From Leptodontidium sp. MPI-SDFR-AT-0119 (Eukaryota > Ascomycota > Leotiomycetes > Helotiales > Leptodontidiaceae): a DNA stretch of 64,000 nt. Location: assembly GCA_020726505.1 (NCBI GenBank), contig JAHLEZ010000016.1, forward strand, positions 930,001 through 994,000, in the 5' to 3' direction. The notes beneath the pieces were generated by a model, which did not search any database, was not told the DNA's origin, and saw only the letters and a list, made by a program, of their open reading frames with translations. A program made the position numbers and the translations under genes. This document shows, in pieces, positions 36,140 through 47,624 of the stretch (within the stretch, counting starts at the first letter, position 1; every line of letters begins with the position of its first letter).

Positions 36140-36885
36140 AACGGGTCGATTTGAGTTCGATGCTACGCAGCCTTTTGTGGAGGATGAAAGCTCGGTAGAT
36201 AGATATATATATGCAGGTAAAGCTGCAAAAAAAAGTCACACTTGCACATTACCCGTTCTGAGACAACCTCAGATTTAACGTAGGAGAAGATGCTCAAGTC
36301 GACGGCAAGCTCTGAAGACTGAAGGGCACGAGCGTGGTCAGCGCCTGGTTGAAATAGAAACTGGTCAGGGGTTACCAGCACTAAGCTTAATAGCCGAACC
36401 CCGTGTTATCCCCTCCACACAAAACAACGGACAGGGCTGCCCTCTACAAGATGCCCAGCTCGGGGGCAAGCCTGGTAATTGGTTTCTAGGAATAAATTTT
36501 GATACGAGATGCACTTCTGAGAAACTATCACCAGTCGTATCAAGGTATCCTGGCAACAAACCACGTATCATAGCGTCTCGATCTTTCCGGCTCTTGCGCT
36601 TGCGGAGAGCGTTCGGTTTTCATTCGGCGTTAGCCACTGGGGATGACTCGGTTGTTGTGAAGCTATCGCGGGTGAGACGGGAGCACCACACAGTGATGCT
36701 CGGCTCAGGGCGTGTGTCATACTTATGCGTACAGCTGAGTCCGCTACCTATAGATAGGGGGTTTCCTAACTCTCTGTATGCCAGGACAATCATCCATGAT
36801 TCTATCTTGAAAGCCCATCCCCATCGCCCTAAATAAGACGGTTCATCGCGATACCTTTACGCACCCGCCACTCCAGCGACACGGC
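36140..36885. other. Intergenic between divergent genes
   Basis: Lies between the DUF1275 gene (minus) and the carrier relic (plus). GC-balanced; small ORFs without domains. Likely shared promoter region. Confidence 0.45.
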
Positions 36886-37951
36886 ATGCTACGACAACCT
36901 CAGTTATCATGTCGCCCAGGGGATCCGCTGTCGCAGGAGTCGAAAAAGCTGTCAAGGAAAGAGGCGTGGGAACGAGAGCATTTGCAGTACCCCTTCTGGT
37001 TTGGAGGAAGCGCAAGTTGCTTCGCGGCCTGTATGACGCATCCCTTGGATCTTGGTGAGTCTCCATAAGCCTCAATTATTCCCTCATAGCCGACAATTCT
37101 ACAGTAAAAGTAACCGTGGTGCAATCTCCTTGCGGAGAATTCTACTAAACAGAATCACCAGGTGAGGCTACAAACGTGCAGCGGAGATGAGACGAAAAGC
37201 ATGATCGAGACATTCGCGCATGTTTCAGGAATAACGGCTTTTTCGGTCTCTGCAGTGGTCTGAGTGCCTCATTGCTACGTCAGATGACTTATTCGACGAC
37301 GTGCTTTGGGATCTACGAGGAATTGAAGCAAGATTTCACTACGCAAGCCTCCTCGCCCTCCTTCCCGGCCCTCATCGCCGTGGCGTCCGCCTCTGGTTTC
37401 CTGGGAGGAGTTGCCAGAAACCCTGCAGATGTCCTCAATGTTCGCATGCAGCACGATGCTGCGTTGCCAAAGGAGGAGAGGAGGAATTATAAAAATGCCA
37501 TCGACTAATTGATACGGGTGACTAGGGAAGAGGGCTGGAAGAACCTCTTCCGGGGTGTTGGCCTAATTGCATGAGAGCAGTCCTAATGACTGCTTCACAG
37601 CTGGCGTCTTATGATGGCTTCAAGCGATTGCTCGTTCAGAACGCCTCCATGGAAGATGGTCTGACAATGCACTTTTCAGCCTCGTTCCTCGCCGGATTTG
37701 TGGCAACTACGATCTGCTCACCAGTCGACGTGATAGAGAGTCGGATCATGTCATCGCAAGAGAGCAAAGGGCTTGCCAAACTGCTGGCTGATGTGTACAG
37801 AGTTGAGGGCGTGAGTTGGATGTTTCGGGGCTGGGTTCCATCTTTCATTCGCCTTGGTCCTCACACCATTGCGATATTCTTATTCCTGGAGCAGCACAAG
37901 AAGCTCTACCGAAAATTGAAAGGGATAAAGGAAGCGGATGCTGTCGTTTGA
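36886..37951 (+). pseudogene. Mitochondrial dicarboxylate carrier (DIC1-like), inactivated
   Basis: Mitochondrial carriers exchange metabolites over the inner membrane; DIC-type carriers exchange malate/succinate for phosphate. Visible blocks: YPFWFGGSASCFAACMTHPL (first PxD repeat), VRLQT, SLLRQMTYSTTCFGIYEELK, GGVARNPADVLNVRMQHDAA (second repeat), MRAVLMTASQLASYDGFK, FVATTICSPVDVIESRIMSS (third repeat). Defects: a one-base loss near 37222 (HV|SG for HVFRN), a TAA at 37506-37508, and a one-base loss near 37560 before CMRAVLMT. Exons 36886-37054, a 5-nt microexon 37105-37109, and 37162 onward. The C-terminal third (37571-37951) is intact to the TGA. Clearly dead, yet splice sites remain good, so decay is recent. 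Confidence 0.85.
37105..37109 (+). other. Predicted 5-nt microexon (TAAAA) in the DIC-like gene
   Basis: The carrier signature needs PLDLVKVRL. Exon 1 ends CTTG at 37054 and exon 3 starts GTGAGGCTA at 37162. TAAAA, bounded by ...CTACAG and GTAACC, supplies exactly CTT GTA AAA GTG AGG. Both introns (37055-37104, 50 bp; 37110-37161, 52 bp) have GT-AG ends and the second has a TACTAAAC branch site. A single long intron would lose Val-Lys and shift the frame. Confidence 0.7.
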
Positions 37952-38869
37952 TCTGTATTATAGTTTAGAGGAGACTCACACCAGGGGAATAGGCGGAGTT
38001 GCTAGACCGGGACTCAGTCGCCGAAGGGGCTCTGTCAAGGTTTCAGTGACCGAGGTGCCTACATCTCATCATTGCGTATATGTAGTTGGCATTTGGGAAA
38101 CTTAGACGCGGTAAAATTCGATGACAGCATGAGACGAAGCTATCATTTGTTCGCAAGTCCAAATATCCCATGCAACAAAGACTCATAATCTTTTGCTGTT
38201 AACGATGTGATTGGAGAAATGGACGGTTTATTATCCCGATAAATCTCTTCCATTCCCCTAGAGTAGAGCTCCGCCTAAACTTAAAACAAGTCAACTGCTT
38301 TACTGTCATGCGACCACCACTTGATCATATCTTTGTTGCACATCGCTCTCCGACGACCCCCACCAACGCTTTTAACCTTTCTGGGTCACAGGGTATCATT
38401 GTTGGTCTAGATTGGCCCCCGACTCCCACCACATCCCGTGTGCTTCCCCCTAAACGCCACTGCCTTGTCCGACATGCATAGAGTGGTACATGAGCGATCC
38501 CTTCTTCTGATGACCATCCATTTCTCGGCGATCTGGTATATTGACTGAGTTTCAAAATATCCGAAAACTTTTCGATGGATGAGATCAGGTCGGCTTTCAT
38601 CCCATCACTTAATCGTCTAGATCTTCTTAATAGGCCTTGTCTCATCGGCTGACTCACTGGCAGTCTGTTCAATGCCAAGCTACTTGCAAGGAGGGCGAGG
38701 CGCCGCAAAGACGGTGAGGGGCAGCCAGATCCGTCTCTCGATTGCACAATGAAGTGTCACGGGTTAGGGACTTGGCAGCGAATTGGGTAGTCGAGAAATG
38801 TGGTTGGGGGAGTGAATGGTCTATTTAACAAGGTTCCTGGGCCCTGCCAGGGCTCCCAAACCGCCCTAC
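37952..38869. other. Intergenic, no gene supported
   Basis: GC-balanced. The longest frame (minus, 38325-38747) begins at GTG, has no ATG-led form that adds evidence and no domain. It likely holds the 3' UTRs of the flanking convergent genes. Confidence 0.45.
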
Positions 38870-40689
38870 CTAGAAATGTTCCTTCCAGAAGGAAAAGTGG
38901 ACTTCCGGTACCGTCGCCCTTTTACACGCTTCTTTGATGCTCCTAGCAGCTACGTTAGGGCCACAGAAGTACACTCCGACGTTAGTCGTCATATTCCCTT
39001 CAAGCCCAGGCAAGTACGTTCGGTCCAAGATACCTTCCCGCATCCCCGTGAGCAACTTGGGGAAGTCAGGGCGCCCAAAGTTCGTCCTTGATTTCAGCTC
39101 CGTGAGAGGGTCAACTGCGGCTCCGACACTGTTCAGCACGATGTTCTGCGCAGTGTCAATGTCGATCCTCTGCGTCAGGTATGTATGAATCCTCAAGAAC
39201 TCACTTCCGGAGCTGCTGGCACCTGGGCGACCGGTAGAATCGGAACTCTGAGCCTCAAGCGACGAGAGAAGAGTCTGGAACCATTCAACGGACGTCGTAT
39301 CCCTGCAGACCCAAATGAACTCGATTCGGCGTAGACGAGTGGGCGGGTGGGATCCGTTCCGCATGTGCCAAATATTCTTGAGGATAGCAGCCCAGGGAGT
39401 TACACCGATACCAGTCCCGATGAGCACGGCGATTTCGTTGTCTAACACATCTTCGGCGGGTGCACCGTACGGTCCATCGATGCGAAGGGTCGGCATGGTC
39501 TGGCCGTTCTGGAGAGCGACTTCATATATCCCATTCTGGTCGACCCCGTCGTAGAGCTTGGATTGTGCGGGCCCGGCTCCGAGAGCGTCTGCCAAAGCTC
39601 GGGTAAAGTCCCCAACTTGACGGACGTGGACGGAGATGTAGTCATCGTAGGGGCAGGACGTGATGGTAAAGGGATGCCATTGTTGGCTCGAGACCGAGGG
39701 AACGTTCAGGAAAAGCCATTGACCTGCCTTGTACTTCATGGAGGGCTTCTTGAACTGGATCTCCACAGCATCTAAACGAATTAGCATCTGCTTATATCCA
39801 CGTGGGTTGTCCTCTTACCATACGGATGACGAATGACCCGGGTGATCTTTGTCTCCCTACGACTTCGGAGCTCTCTATAGACCCGCTCCATAAAGTAAAG
39901 TCCACCGCCCCAGAGCTCCCACCTCCATCCTTGATAACCAATGCAATGTTTCCAGAAGTTGTCATGGTCGAAAGGTGAAAACGGATCGGTTGTATCGCGA
40001 ACGAAACAACCGGTCGCATGCGTGTAGAGCCCAAGGAGGAATGGAATGAACAAATGATGCGTGTACCAAAAGGTCTCGAATGATTGCTGTCGGATTTTGG
40101 CGTGTGCAGTCGTATACATCAGAAGCATGCATAGAAGCATGACATGTCCCGTAACGCCGCCGGCTTCGGCATAGTGAATTTCTAAGGCTGTCACCTTTCT
40201 AATCTGGGTCTTCTCAACGTTAAAGAAGCTGTCAGAGAGGTCAGGAAGGTTTCTACACTAAGATTGACCGTACTTACTTGACGTAATGTCCACATGTGTG
40301 GACAATTGTCCAGAGCAGCATCGAGTATGCAACCTGACGATGAAACCACTGCGATTCGTCCAGCGGCAGAAACCTAATCTTCGGTCGGACCCATCTCAGA
40401 ATGTTCCTGCACATCGGTAGAAGAATCATTGCCCCGTCGACCGAAAGAGCGAGACCGGCACCCCTCGATATCCACACGGAGAATGTAAGGGTATTGAGAC
40501 CCGCAAGCTTTGGGTCATTGAACTGTTTCCACCTTCACTACTATTAGCATGAGACCTTGCGAGACATGAGAGGCTGGGAATGGCTGACCATCCAAAAGCG
40601 AAGAGAGCGATGTGTCCACCATGAAATAGGAAATTGAAGACCAGCTTGGAACCCCATAGTTGATGCTCAACAGCGCCTAAGATACCCAT
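38870..40689 (-). CDS. noxA: NADPH oxidase, NoxA/Nox1 type (ferric reductase-like superoxide generator)
   Basis: Nox enzymes move electrons from NADPH through FAD and two hemes to O2, making superoxide; in fungi NoxA acts in sexual development, hyphal fusion and infection. Four exons: 40689-40589, 40532-40278, 40228-39819, 39771-38870. Introns are 56, 49 and 47 bp, all GT-AG and phase-consistent, giving 555 residues, the usual NoxA length without EF-hands. Heme histidines lie in WFHRQVAYSMLLWTIVHTCG and FWYTHHLFIPFLLGLYTHAT. The FAD site is HPFTITS, followed by VRQVGDFTRAL; NADPH sites are VLIGTGIGVTPWAAILKN, FIWVCRD and VYFCGPN. The C-terminus HFSFWKEHF is Nox-typical. No stop or frameshift. 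The sequence seems diverged from the very conserved NoxA orthologue, so it could be a second, accessory copy. Confidence 0.88.
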
Positions 40690-42230
40690 GATAGCGTTTG
40701 TCGGATAGCCTCCTGAAGTGTCTTAATTAAAGTCGACCAGCGATAGTACCGACGAACATAGAATGTGAAGTTGTGTGGCACCCTCGTGAAAGAAGTCGAT
40801 GCGAGGAACGAGTGCAACTGTGAATTATAACATATACTCTGGATCCAAGATCAACCCCGCCAAGAAGAATAAGAGTAGGCTGAATAGCAGGATCGGTAGA
40901 GGTAACACCAACAGCTTAAGTCCTTCCTCCCTATTTCGATAAAGGAGGAGCACCCTAGATATGACGATGGTTCTAAGTACGAGCTCGACCATCACTTCGT
41001 ATTAAGAGACGTGCCCTAGTTGCTCAGGGCACGCCATAGTATGCAGTCCGAGGTTTTGTTAGTGGATGTTGAATGGCATTGACTGGCCCTCGACTCGCGC
41101 GACTGTATTCTGAGCTGTTTAAGATCGTATGATGTCCTCCCACCCCCTATTCTTTTGCGATTGTGAGATGGTGGCTTGTGCCAAATAGCTGGATGCAGCC
41201 CGGAATGACCCGAAGGTCAGCCGATCCGGAAGTTTCGAGACAAGGGAGCCCGTGTCAGATCGATCTAATATCCCGTAAATCTGGCGTAGGTGTAGGGGTC
41301 AACAGGGTAGTTGGTAGTTAAAGAAGTCTTGGGCTTCAATGAGCACAATGGTGGAACACAGAATGTAGGAGAGAGCTTGGACTTTGGTTAACCGAAGTGT
41401 TTATATGCAGCCAAGACCTTTCCAGTCTGATCAATGCGCCAGAATCTGCACCGATGACAGTGAGTTCGGATGAACGACGGGACGTTTAGATGAGACGTAT
41501 GGAGTAATTGACCGATATTCAAGAGAGAAACTGAGCAACAGTGAGAGTTGGAGATTCAGTTTGTAGGCTAATTCGATCAAATGTTAATCCGGGCCGTGAC
41601 CTGTTCGGCGGACAATTACACGACTTCTGCCTTCCTCATTATTTGACTCCTCTCTCAATAGTCACTAAATTAGAATTCTATCTTGAACAGCTTCGCCAAG
41701 ATCTTTGTAACCTGCCACTGGCAAGCGAAAAAAGATCTGGAGGCGTCTCAACACAATGATGCCACTCGAATTTTTCACAGACAAGTACGGCGGAACATAC
41801 ATTCGAGATGAACTTTGTCGAAAGTAAGCAGTTGGCAGCGCAATCAAGACGGAGCGGGAAAAGACTTTGACAGCTGAAGCGGCATCTGGACATCGCAGAT
41901 GACTGCTATATTCAGTGCCAGACCCTGACTTGTACGGAAGGTCTTGGGGCCACTATGCCGGGTGATCCGCCCCAGGCTCAGCTTCTAGCGCCATATCGTG
42001 CCTTGCAAAGTAGAGTATATCTACGTTTGATTGGAAGTAGATGTGTGGAGCCGTGGAGGGCGTGCCGAAACCAAGCTTGTACATTCTCAAAGCTTCGTAT
42101 CGAGACTCGCGAGAGCGGCGAGACACATGAAGGACAGCAGGGGGACGACTGCTAGATACAAATCGGTTTTCGTCTGCGTTGCATCAGACTTCGACAACGT
42201 GGGGGGTGTGACAGGCTTGACGCCAAATCT
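40690..42230. other. Intergenic, presumed nox promoter region
   Basis: 1.5 kb of GC-balanced sequence with only short ORFs (up to 72 codons) without domains. It contains the nox upstream region and the cyclin 3' side. No regulatory motif is claimed. Confidence 0.45.
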
Positions 42231-43051
42231 TTAGGCGGAGCTCGGCGGCGAGCTCTGAGAAGAGGGTGAAGGCTGACTGCGAGGATGGCATATATGCTGT
42301 CCAGGATGTGGTGTGATGTAACAGGGCAGGTCCGACGACTGGACAAGACAAGACACAGGGAGTTTTCTGGCAGAGCATTCCCGACTGTCCAGATGGCCGC
42401 ACCTTGATTCAAGCAATAGTAATCTGAATGGCCAGTCGCGACCCTCCTTCACACAGCTGAGAAGAGAGTCAGGTAATGCCCGGTCCCGCAGTTTTGCATA
42501 GTAGAGCACTTCCGCAGTCCAGCGCCGGAAGAACGTGTCAGGGATGTGAAGGCGCCAGTCGACCGTGGAGAGAAACACTACTTCATTCGCGTTTATCTCT
42601 TTGGATGATAGCCCTGATATCTGAGCCCATGTTCTCGAAGAGTAGCTTCGCTCCTGAGTATATTTCCAGGCCAGTATGAGTGCAGCAAGAAACATGCGTC
42701 GCTGGCACTGCAGAGGCCTGTCCCTCTCTGTATCCCCCAGCTGATCGGTAGCAAAGTTCTGCCTCAGAACCGACGGAGGCAGAAGAGTCAGGTAGTACAA
42801 AGCAGCCAGAAGTGTGCTACAAGTTGTACGAGACCTTCGTAAGATGAACTCTATGTAACCACGAAGAGGGATTAAACTGCGATTCGCCGAGATGACGTTC
42901 CCTTGAGGGATTGCAGCTGGGGCAGGCCAAAGAGCTACAAGTAGTCGATCAGTAAAGCCTAGCAGAGACTGAAGGTTAGTTTCCTGGCCAACTTTCACGT
43001 TGGGAAGGGCAAAATACCGACTAGGTCATCAACAAAGTTGCGACGTTTCAT
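42231..43051 (-). CDS. Pho80/Pcl-like cyclin, partner of a Pho85-type kinase
   Basis: Pho80-family cyclins activate the CDK Pho85 in nutrient and cell-cycle control. Exon 1 43051-43018 (MKRRNFVDDLVG) and exon 2 42958-42231 are joined over a 59 bp GT-AG intron with branch CTAAC, giving 253 residues. The cyclin box is clear: LIPLRGYIEFILRRSRTTCS, TLLAALYYLTLL, QCQRRMFLAALILAWKYTQE, WAQISGLSSKEINANEVVFL, VDWRLHIPDTFFRRW. The C-terminus is Ser/Pro/His-rich and unrecognised; a missed intron there is possible. The frame is intact. A truncated relative lies at 31514-31711. Confidence 0.82.
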
Positions 43052-43779
43052 AGCAGGCTTGTTCGTTGGTGAACATTTAAGATGTCTGGTGTGGAGTCGC
43101 CCGATTCACCGTCTGTGCTCGGTCCCCGCTGACAATGGAGGACATGACTGGATTCCACGAGCGCGCCTGGAATCAGCAACGTCCTGGATTCAAATGATAC
43201 GTGGAGTGATCGATATCACTGTTCTGTGCGACGATGTGAATTGGATGATAAGAGCGCATTCTGTGGAGGCGAAGGGATAGTCTTGATCAAATATGTTGAA
43301 ATCACACCACTTTGTTGAATTCGGACGAACCAACCCCGAGATGCGTTTCGAGTAGCCACCAATCATATCCCTCGAGTTGCACCGAGACTCTCATCCTTGC
43401 AAGCGTCTCACTGGGGACAAATGACCATGCTGAGAATTTCCGCTCTGAGTGTAGCTCGCCTCTATGGGTCAAAGCGCCAGGTCGTGACTCTGGGACTGGC
43501 TGATGGTTTTTTCCCGTTAATTTGAAGTTTCGCCCTACAAACTTATTCTAGTCCTTTTGGCTTTCTTGTTCTAGCATTCTGCTCCTCAATATCAGTAGGT
43601 CTTTACTTATTAAAATCAACCGTCTCTCTATTCCCGCTAACCATATTCTATTAGACCGGCCTCCCACCACGATATCTCGAACGGTGTCTTCGTCACTCGA
43701 AATCCATCAGCTAGTCCACTAGTACGCCCAACTACAAAGTCGCCGCGCACAATAATCAATGCACTCTTGACCTGTTACC
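43052..43779. other. Intergenic between divergent genes
   Basis: GC-balanced; overlapping short ORFs only. It should hold promoters for the cyclin (minus) and the small ORF (plus). Confidence 0.45.
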
Positions 43780-44001
43780 ATGATTGTCACCCGCCGATTC
43801 TCCTTGACCAACTTCGCTATCGCCACCTCGGCTCTCTGTTTCCAAGTATTCGTTTTATACCCATGGCACAAACGGTTGGATGAAGATTTTCATGAGCTGA
43901 GGAAGGAGCATCTAAGGGTTTTGCATGGAGGCGAGAAGGCTATGGTCGAGCTGAAGGAAATCAGAGAGGGTCTTAGCATTTTGAAGGGAAGGACTGCCTG
44001 A
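43780..44001 (+). CDS. Small single-pass membrane protein, unknown function
   Basis: 73 residues from an ATG at 43780, no introns. One N-terminal hydrophobic segment (about residues 10-28, FAIATSALCFQVFVLYPW) is followed by a charged helical tail rich in Glu, Lys and Leu (LDEDFHELRKEHLRVLHGGE). The architecture suggests a small anchored protein with a coiled-coil or helical soluble part, perhaps of an organelle membrane. The composition looks like a real gene, but I do not recognise the family. Confidence 0.6.
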   Translation: MIVTRRFSLTNFAIATSALCFQVFVLYPWHKRLDEDFHELRKEHLRVLHGGEKAMVELKEIREGLSILKGRTA

Positions 44002-44633
44002 GTCAGTTGTCGCCTTGTCCACGATCTGTCATCTGTCAACTTTCATGATGGCAACGTCCCCTCATTGCAGACGCTGCGCCGAACGGGTTCTAAAGCGACA
44101 TGATAGATTCCTGTCACTAGATATGCGGTTCTAGACTATAATTTTCATCAAGCATAGCAACGAAAACGAAATGACTACTTTCTGGGGAGACCGTTTAAAT
44201 GGTTATTATCGAGTTCATTCGAGATAGCATCAAGAATGCAGCAGAGAAAGAGTGACAGAGTGTGTGGCTGTAACGGCTCACAACTTCGCTGATGCGTCGG
44301 AATTAGGACCTCCATGTAGTCTCGAATCGATGCCTATCTTCGGTCCTTCTTTAATTTTCTTCGGAATTACTCGGGTTGGATATCAGGGATGGCGGTGTTA
44401 TGTGCACATATGTCGCAGAACGGTCAGAGCACTGGGGAAAGTGACCTTCATCCTCTGTTCCCCGTCACCTATCCAATCCCTCAAAGCTTCTGTGTCTCGC
44501 GAACACATCCACAGAGCTACTGAGTGAATGATCAAGATCCAGATCTTTCTCAGTGTTTCATATCCTCAAACCTACTCACTGGCACGCTTCATTGTGTAGT
44601 ATCTCTTCACCTCCACTGAGCTCATTAAAAGTC
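44002..44633. other. Intergenic, no gene supported
   Basis: Only a 91-codon ORF without a domain (44252-44527). Upstream region of the phosphate carrier relic. Confidence 0.4.
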
Positions 44634-45285
44634 ATGACCTCTCCACCTATCACCACGAGGTCCATGAAGATCGATGCAGCTGCGTCGAAGGTTATCCCTA
44701 TGCGTCCTGATAATTTGACCGGGCTCCAGCTATATTCGAGATATGCCTTTGCTGGCGCAATCTGCTGCTCAGTATCTCATGGGATTCTCACACCCGTGGA
44801 CGTGTGAGCCTCCTCCACAAACTGCACCTCTCTGCCAAGATTGCTAACCTGCTCTGTTTCTCTAGGATCAAGACCCGAATCCAACTCGACCCCGCCACTT
44901 ATAACAGCGGTCTGATAGGTACTTTCCGACAAGTCATTGCAAAAGAGGGCGCTCAGGGTCTTCTCAGCGGCCTCGGGCCTATAGTCGTTGGTTACTTCTT
45001 GCAGGGAGCTCTACGATTCGGAGGCTACGAGTTTTTCAAAAAAAACAGAGCATCAGTTGGCTTGGGCATGAGACTGCATCAAATAATCGCACTACCGTTT
45101 ACCTTACTTCAGCTGCCCTTGCTGAGTTCTTTGGCGATATTGCCCTATGCCCACTTGAGGCCACCCGCATTCGTTTGGTTGCTGAGCCCACCAGAATCTC
45201 AAATTGGAAGATCCAGATCGGATTTCCAGGCTCGACATTAAACCGGAAAGGCATAAGAAGTTATCTAATCACTAGCAAACCATAG
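44634..45285 (+). pseudogene. Mitochondrial phosphate carrier (MIR1/PIC2-like), frameshifted and truncated
   Basis: Phosphate carriers import phosphate with protons into mitochondria. Exon 1 (44634-44803) ends [20 protein letters not shown] then GILTPVD. A 62 bp intron (44804-44865) joins in phase to [32 protein letters not shown] and [19 protein letters not shown] follow, all typical. Near 45065 a one-base loss shifts the frame; in the new frame [20 protein letters not shown] and [14 protein letters not shown] continue the second repeat. The third repeat is missing. The frame ends at a TAG at 45283. About two thirds of a normal carrier remains. Confidence 0.85.
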
Positions 45286-46329
45286 CTGAAAAGTTATTGC
45301 CTGTCTTTGGCCGAGGACGCCTCATGAAGTAAATCCTAAGACAAGAAACCGCTAATCTCGCCCTAGTGGGCGAGGAGATTGAGATTGGAAGCGACGTAAT
45401 AATTCCCTAGGGCTAAGGCCTCACATGCCTTGAATTTGCGAGGAAGCTTATAAATAATCCCTTAGCCACCATGGTCCTTAATGCGGGAAGATCTAACGTC
45501 GTTCACTGGGACGCTTACGATATCCGATCCGCTGTCCCTCGGCCAGTACCATGGTAACTCAGCTGCTTGGGATACCACATACTTATTAATCTAAATATTG
45601 CAGAAAGTCCAAAGGAGTGCATACAAGCATATTAGTAATTCATTTTTATCATATTATATTTTCCTAGGTTCTCTAAATCAAAGTTAAACGATAATAGTTA
45701 ACTAACACTAAGACGTGACAACTTCTAGTATAGTGTACGCTTAGCTTCTAGATGCAATTTTAGTAGTTTAGAAACGGCTATCCCGGGTCGTAGCTACTAG
45801 TTACTCTAATGATACTTATCTCAGTATAGTAGTTACTAACCGAGAAAGCAAATCTCTAAATAGCTACGATAATAATATAAAATCTTGGTCACCTAATACA
45901 TAAGATTAATAGAATCCGATTACAAATAAGCAAATTCCGATGATTATAAGGTTTTAAATACTAGAAAGAACCAGCTCGGTTCATTATAAGACGAAATAGG
46001 GTGCGGAACGGTTTTAAGAGAGGAAAAAAAGGACATATAAAGGAGAAGGCTTCGTCTAGACTCATCGCCTTCCGCGCACGCTTTACCATGCCGGCATCTC
46101 CGTTTAATTACTAGATAATACCCCACAGTTATTTTAGCTAAAGTAAACTAAGAACGTTGGTCTTCAGCGGAATATAAAGAATCATTTCCGTGAAAAGTAC
46201 GTGCTATCGGCGAATTGGTCATTGCGAGCTATCAAAAAGGTCCTTAGCCCAGCAACACTACGCCACATCAGTTGCATTAACCTCTCCCTTGGGTTAGATG
46301 GTAATAATGCCCCGGAATATTAATATCCT
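45286..46329. other. Degraded spacer, possible relic at 45300-45550
   Basis: Around 45350-45550 plus-strand frames look partly protein-like (VGEEIEIGSDVIIP, LNAGRSNVVHWDAYDIRSAV) but with stops and no family recognised. From 45590 the composition turns AT-rich with RIP-like TpA content. No intact gene. Confidence 0.35.
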
Positions 46330-47624
46330 TGAAGAAAGGTAGGGTCGAGTGTAAGGATGTCACGTTCTGGCGTAAAGTAAACCAGCTCGATGGCGAGACC
46401 TTTCTAAAGAAGTTTAACAAATATGGGGATACCGGCCTTCTTGACTTATTCTTTCTCGAGAAGTAGACTCAGTATCCCAATTTTGGTAAATATTCTCTAC
46501 ATTTTTAGGAAATGCTCTGAGATGAGAATACCCGCATAAAATTTCTCCAAGTATTTGAAGACTCTTTATTTCCCGCCCTTAATTAATGATAGTGTAAGTT
46601 TAATCAACGCCTGAATCTTCGTGGCACTCTAATATTCTTAGTTGGTCGATCTGGGCACGAAATACCGTATCTGTAGATCTTTCGTGTCCCCTAATAAATA
46701 GAGTTGACAAGACATCTAAACCCAACCACAGGTTTATCAAGGATTACAATCTGGCAGTACTTCAGGCTTTGATATATATATAGCACCCAAGTGCCCTGAA
46801 CACGTTCGAAACCACGATACTACTCAACAGGCACCCCACGCACCCCACGGCGGAGACGACCTGTTGATCACGACGATTACATTCTCGCATTAACGTCAGT
46901 AGAATAGCTGCCACAGCCAAATTCGGGAAATTGAAAACTCGTTCGAGGCATCAGAACAAGCACATAGGAAAGCAGCAATAATACCTAGCTTATCTATAAC
47001 AACAATGGAACAAACTATGAAAATGAATTCGATGAAGAGATTTCTACCTTAGTAGAAGTAGGCGTCATCTATAAAACTATAGACTTCCCCCAAAATATAG
47101 TTCTAGATAAAAGAACAAAGGAAGCTAAGGACGACCGAGGAAATTATTTCTTTAAGATTCGGTCTCTCTTCGAATCGCTAGTGATGACAGGTAATGCATA
47201 GGGCCGTTTCTGGACCTGCTTAGTCTTGTCTGAGCTTATAGATGAGAAGCAAGTTAACAAGTACTTCAAGGAGATTCGAGATATCATATAAATGTTTATT
47301 TATTAACGGTATACCGGGAGAATGCTAGTGTTTCTCCTGCCCTTAGGCTACCTTTGTGAAGGTTTATTAATCGAACGTGAGAATTTTATTAAGGAGCTAA
47401 GCAAAACCATTGGCATGGAGGTAGGCGTTGTGGGGTCGACCTCAACTCCCGAATCGATAGCTTTGGTGAATTAATTACTAATTATTAGGTAGCCGATGAT
47501 ATTGCTCAAGGGCTTACCATGTCACAAGTTCGACGTTGCACTCAAGAAGTTGAAGCAAATGCTCTGGGGTCTTGAGGCGTCTAGTCGGGCGCTGCTCCTT
47601 TTCGGCTTGGATATTGGGTTTTAG
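46330..47624 (+). pseudogene. Unidentified gene relic
   Basis: The plus strand carries several protein-like runs separated by stops and frame changes: KDVTFWRKVNQLDGETFLKK and FNKYGDTGLLDLFFLEK near 46350-46460, EISTLVEVGVIYKTIDFPQN, DRGNYFFKIRSLFESLVM and LSELIDEKQVNKYFKEIRDI near 47030-47290, and LSKTIGMEVGVVGSTSTPES plus KKLKQMLWGLEASSRALLL near 47390-47620. Base composition is intermediate. I do not recognise the family. It may be one or two broken genes, or a transposon-borne ORF. Confidence 0.4.

Noticed and set aside
38325..38747. 140-codon minus-strand ORF between the carrier relic and nox
   Set aside because: Opens with GTG, lacks any recognisable domain, and lies in a region expected to hold UTRs.
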